Part shown: positions 5,912 through 8,197 of the stretch, piece by piece
How positions within the stretch are numbered: position 1 is the first letter of the stretch
How the letters are laid out: each line of letters begins with the position of its first letter
Origin: an uncultured Fusobacterium sp.
GTDB taxonomy: Bacteria > Fusobacteriota > Fusobacteriia > Fusobacteriales > Fusobacteriaceae
Assembly (NCBI RefSeq): GCF_905200055.1
Contig: NZ_CAJKIS010000067.1
Coordinates: forward strand, 1-8,197
Direction: 5' to 3'
Length of the DNA stretch: 8,197 nt
Program-made: the position numbers and the translations under genes
The notes under the pieces: model-generated
What the model was told of the DNA's origin: nothing
The model's input: only the letters and a program-made list of their open reading frames with translations
Databases searched by the model: none

Positions 5912-6685
5912 ATGAAAAAAATATTCATGGTTGTTTTAATGATGTTAACTTTAACTTGTGGGATCGCTTATGGAAAGGACAATTCTTTAGAGGATATTAA
6001 GAAAAAAGGATATTTTACTGTAGGGCTAGATGCTACATTTGCTCCTATGGGATTTAGAGATGAGAGTGGAGAGCTAGTTGGATTTGATATTGACTTGGCT
6101 AAGGAAGTAGCTAAGAGAATGGGTGTTGAAGCTAAATTCAAACCTTGTGAATGGGATGCAATCATATTTGATTTAAGAAGTAAGAATATAGATATGGTAT
6201 GGAATGGAATGTCTGTTACTGAACAAAGAAAGAAACAAGTTGCATTTACAGAACCTTATCTTGTAGTTGGACAAATCATATTTACTAGAAAGGGAACAGC
6301 TCCTGCAAAGATTAATGAATTAGCTGAAAAAGTAGTAGGTGTTCAACTTGGAAGTTCTGGAGCATTGGCAGTGGAGAAAAATCCAATATCATCTGAGATT
6401 AAAGAGGTTAAAAAATATGCAACAAATGTTGAGGCTCTTCTTGATCTTGAGGCTGGTAGAACAGATGCTGTTGTAATGGATTCTGTTTCAGGACAATATT
6501 ACAACTCTAAGAAAAATACTCTTACTTACTCTGAGGAGTCACTATCTGATGAGTACTATGCAGTTGCTTTAAGAAAAGATGATCAAGCTCTTTTAGATGA
6601 AATTAATAAACAAATCAACGCTATGAAAGCTGACGGAACTTTTGATAAGATCAGTGAAAAATGGCTAGGTACGAAAAATAACTAA
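5912..6685 (+). CDS. ABC transporter substrate-binding protein, predicted histidine
   Basis: A 257-residue family 3 solute-binding protein for polar amino acids (HisJ/GlnH type). The N-terminal signal peptide has KK, then a hydrophobic core (about 4-19) and an AYG-K cleavage-like site near residue 21. Cys16 is in a poor lipobox (TLTC), so I favour a soluble periplasmic protein, though a lipoprotein is not excluded. Domain 1 begins at GYFTVGLDATFAPMGF (33-48); GFDIDLAKEVAKRM (57-70) and MSVTEQRKKQVAFTEPY (100-116) are family signatures, with Arg106 the likely partner of the ligand carboxylate. AGRTDAVVMD (181-190) is the usual ligand-site segment of the second lobe. Histidine specificity comes from the leader peptide, not from the binding pocket. 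ATG at 5912 is chosen over an upstream in-frame ATG at 5876 because GGAGG (5900-5904) is 7 bases away and the longer form would spoil the signal peptide and start within the terminator. Confidence 0.92.
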   Translation: MKKIFMVVLMMLTLTCGIAYGKDNSLEDIKKKGYFTVGLDATFAPMGFRDESGELVGFDIDLAKEVAKRMGVEAKFKPCEWDAIIFDLRSKNIDMVWNGMSVTEQRKKQVAFTEPYLVVGQIIFTRKGTAPAKINELAEKVVGVQLGSSGALAVEKNPISSEIKEVKKYATNVEALLDLEAGRTDAVVMDSVSGQYYNSKKNTLTYSEESLSDEYYAVALRKDDQALLDEINKQINAMKADGTFDKISEKWLGTKNN

Positions 6686-6698
6686 GGAGATATAATTT

Positions 6699-7325
6699 AT
6701 GAACGAGAATATAATTTTTATTTTAAATGGAATGAAACTGACAATTAATCTTTATATAATAACTATGGTGTTTTCTCTGCCATTAGGGATACTTTTTTCC
6801 CTTGGAAGAGTATCAAAATCGACATTTTTAAATAACTGTATCCAAATCTATACATGGATATTTAGAGGAACTCCTCTTTTGTTACAACTATTCTTTGTTT
6901 ACTATGGGCTGCCAGTAATTGGAATAACTTTAACTCCATTTACTGCTGCATCAGTAACTTTTATTATCAACTATGCTGCATACTTTTGTGAGATTTTCAG
7001 AGGTAGCATTTTGGGAATAGACAAGGGACAATATGAGGCTGCTAAGGTTTTGGGTATGAGCTATTCACAAACTATGAGAAGAATTATTATTCCTCAAGCA
7101 CTTGTTACAGCTCTGCCACCTCTTTCTAATGAGGCTATATCACTTATTAAGGATACATCTTTAGTTTCTGCTATTGGAATGGCTGAAATTTTGAGAAACT
7201 CTAAAGAAATTGTTACTCGTGATTTCTCAATAACACCGTTTATAATATGTGCAGTGATGTACTTAATACTTTCAACAGTTGTTGTGCTATTCTTTAAGAA
7301 AATGGAAAAAAAGGTGATGATTTAA
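6699..7325 (+). CDS. Amino acid ABC transporter permease
   Basis: A 208-residue inner-membrane permease of the HisM/GlnP type. Hydrophobic segments lie at about 12-35, 55-75, 80-100, 135-160 and 178-200, matching the five-helix plan of these short permeases. The cytoplasmic coupling loop is the EAA motif YEAAKVLGMSYSQTMRRIIIPQA (112-134), which contacts the ATPase. FRGTPLLLQLFFVYYG (55-70) is another strong family signature. Only one permease gene is present, so it should act as a homodimer, unlike the HisQ-HisM pair of enterobacteria. It starts 13 bases after the binding-protein stop, with GGAG 9 bases ahead of the ATG, and ends 1 base before the ATPase gene. Confidence 0.93.
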   Translation: MNENIIFILNGMKLTINLYIITMVFSLPLGILFSLGRVSKSTFLNNCIQIYTWIFRGTPLLLQLFFVYYGLPVIGITLTPFTAASVTFIINYAAYFCEIFRGSILGIDKGQYEAAKVLGMSYSQTMRRIIIPQALVTALPPLSNEAISLIKDTSLVSAIGMAEILRNSKEIVTRDFSITPFIICAVMYLILSTVVVLFFKKMEKKVMI

Positions 7326-7326
7326 G

Positions 7327-7968
7327 ATGTTTATAAAGGTAGAAAATCTATATAAAAAGTATTCTGAAAGTGAAATGATATTGAAAAATGTAAATTTAGA
7401 GATTGAAAAGGGAGAAGTTATCTCTATAATTGGAGCATCTGGTGGAGGAAAATCTACACTTCTTAGATGTCTTATAGGTTTAGAGGAGATTGACTCTGGA
7501 ACAATTATAGTTCCTGAAAAGAATAAGATGGGAATGGTTTTCCAATCTTTCAACCTATTTCCACATATGACTGCTCTACAAAATATTATGGAATCTCTTA
7601 TAGTCGTAGATAAAATAGAAAAATCTAAAGCTAAAGAGATAGCCCTTAATCTTCTTGAAAAAGTTGGACTTAAAGAGAGAGCAAATTTCTATCCAAAAGC
7701 TCTTTCTGGAGGACAAAAGCAAAGAGTTGCAATAGCTAGAGCACTGGCTAAAAATCCAGAGCTACTACTATTTGATGAGCCTACATCTGCCCTTGATCCT
7801 GAGATGGTAAAAGAGGTTGAAGCGGTAATTGAGGAACTTAGAAACACAAGTGATATTACAATGGTAATTGTTAGCCACGAGATAGATTTTGTAAACCAAA
7901 TTTCTGATAGAATAATTGTTATGGAAAATGGGCAAGTTAAAGAGATTATTGATAATAGAAAAAATTAA
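7327..7968 (+). CDS. Amino acid ABC transporter ATP-binding protein
   Basis: A 213-residue ATPase of the HisP/GlnQ class that powers the permease. It has a Walker A GASGGGKST (36-44), Q-loop Gln73 (VFQSFNLF), ABC signature LSGGQ (126-130) followed by KQRVAIARAL, Walker B LLLFDE (146-151), D-loop SALD, and switch His184 (VSHE). It is about 30 residues shorter than usual for the class. Much of the missing length is between Walker A and the Q-loop, where GTIIVPEKNKMGMVFQ runs directly on without the usual loop. All catalytic motifs are intact, so I take it as a compact functional form. The ribosome binding site AAGGTGAT (7311-7318) lies inside the permease gene, with one base between stop and start, indicating translational coupling. 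Last gene of the attenuated operon. Confidence 0.95.
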   Translation: MFIKVENLYKKYSESEMILKNVNLEIEKGEVISIIGASGGGKSTLLRCLIGLEEIDSGTIIVPEKNKMGMVFQSFNLFPHMTALQNIMESLIVVDKIEKSKAKEIALNLLEKVGLKERANFYPKALSGGQKQRVAIARALAKNPELLLFDEPTSALDPEMVKEVEAVIEELRNTSDITMVIVSHEIDFVNQISDRIIVMENGQVKEIIDNRKN

Positions 7969-8008
7969 TAAAGATTAAGTTGTATGATTATATTCTCTTA
8001 TAAATTTT

Positions 8009-8047
8009 AAGGTGTTGATATTTAAAATATTGACATCTTTTTCTTTT
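8009..8047 (+). terminator. Intrinsic terminator of the ABC transporter operon
   Basis: Bases 8009-8022 (AAGGTGTTGATATT) pair with 8026-8039 (AATATTGACATCTT), 14 bp including three G-U pairs, with a three-base loop. The tract TTTTTCTTTT runs through 8047. It lies 41 bases after the ATPase stop. Confidence 0.82.
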
Positions 8048-8081
8048 ACAAAAAAGTAGTTTAAATTATATATTTACTTAT

Positions 8082-8137
8082 AAACTATAATTTATCTAAC
8101 TAAGCTCAGTTATCTAGCATATCGCTAGGTTTTGACA
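8082..8137 (+). repeat. Right copy of the inverted dispersed repeat
   Basis: This is the inverse counterpart of 2-55. The best-conserved 25 bases (8082-8106) differ from the left copy at one position, and similarity decays toward 8137. Nothing in 8048-8197 looks like a coding gene. Confidence 0.7.
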
Positions 8138-8159
8138 AAGTACCTTTGTATTTAGCGAT
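8121..8159. other. Imperfect hairpin at the right repeat boundary
   Basis: ATCGCTA (8121-8127) is the inverse of TAGCGAT (8153-8159). Between them ACAAAG (8135-8140) and CTTTGT (8144-8149) form a second stem around TAC. The nested arms would give a two-part hairpin that overlaps and extends past the right repeat copy, as in structured intergenic repeat elements. Confidence 0.45.
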
Positions 8160-8197
8160 TATTCGTCAAGTTAAGTTATCTCTATTTCTTTTAAATA

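Noticed and set aside
7287..7553. Minus-strand 88-codon reading frame
   Set aside because: It is the shadow of the permease end and the ATPase gene; the sense strand carries all ABC motifs.

Overview
The window is A+T-rich, gene-dense bacterial DNA. Codon use, strong AGGAGG-type ribosome binding sites and protein types suit a low-GC anaerobe. The transporter's binding protein has a type I-like signal peptide rather than a clean lipobox, which favours a diderm over a typical Firmicute. My best guess is Fusobacteriota (Fusobacterium-like), inferred from sequence style only and not from any search.

Layout. Bases 1-107 hold the inner part of a dispersed repeat plus two short palindromes. Three minus-strand genes follow: a DUF1848 protein (108-1088) coupled to a class I SAM-methyltransferase-like protein (1099-1986), then a separately transcribed SPFH/prohibitin-family membrane protein (2128-2919) with its own promoter and terminator. 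The plus-strand half begins with a monocistronic pyruvoyl-dependent histidine decarboxylase (3130-4047), followed by a terminator. Next come endonuclease IV and a small nitroreductase (4210-5601) as a two-gene unit. A three-gene polar amino acid ABC transporter (5912-7968) ends at a strong terminator. The last about 115 bases carry an inverted copy of the left-end repeat.

The main discovery is in the 310-base gap 5602-5911. It contains a consensus promoter, a ribosome binding site and a 17-codon leader peptide, MKVTKVLNNVIHHHHHR, with five consecutive histidine codons. Mutually exclusive RNA pairings and an intrinsic terminator lie just before the transporter. This has the architecture of a his-type transcription attenuator, but it sits in front of a transporter rather than a biosynthetic operon. 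It predicts that the transporter imports histidine and is switched on when charged tRNA-His is scarce.

Together with the histidine decarboxylase about 1.9 kb upstream, the window looks like a small histidine-economy locus: one gene consumes histidine to make histamine, and an attenuated operon brings histidine in. The dedicated HdcP antiporter and HdcB maturation partner of lactic acid bacteria are not in this window. No tRNA, rRNA, CRISPR array or transposase was seen.
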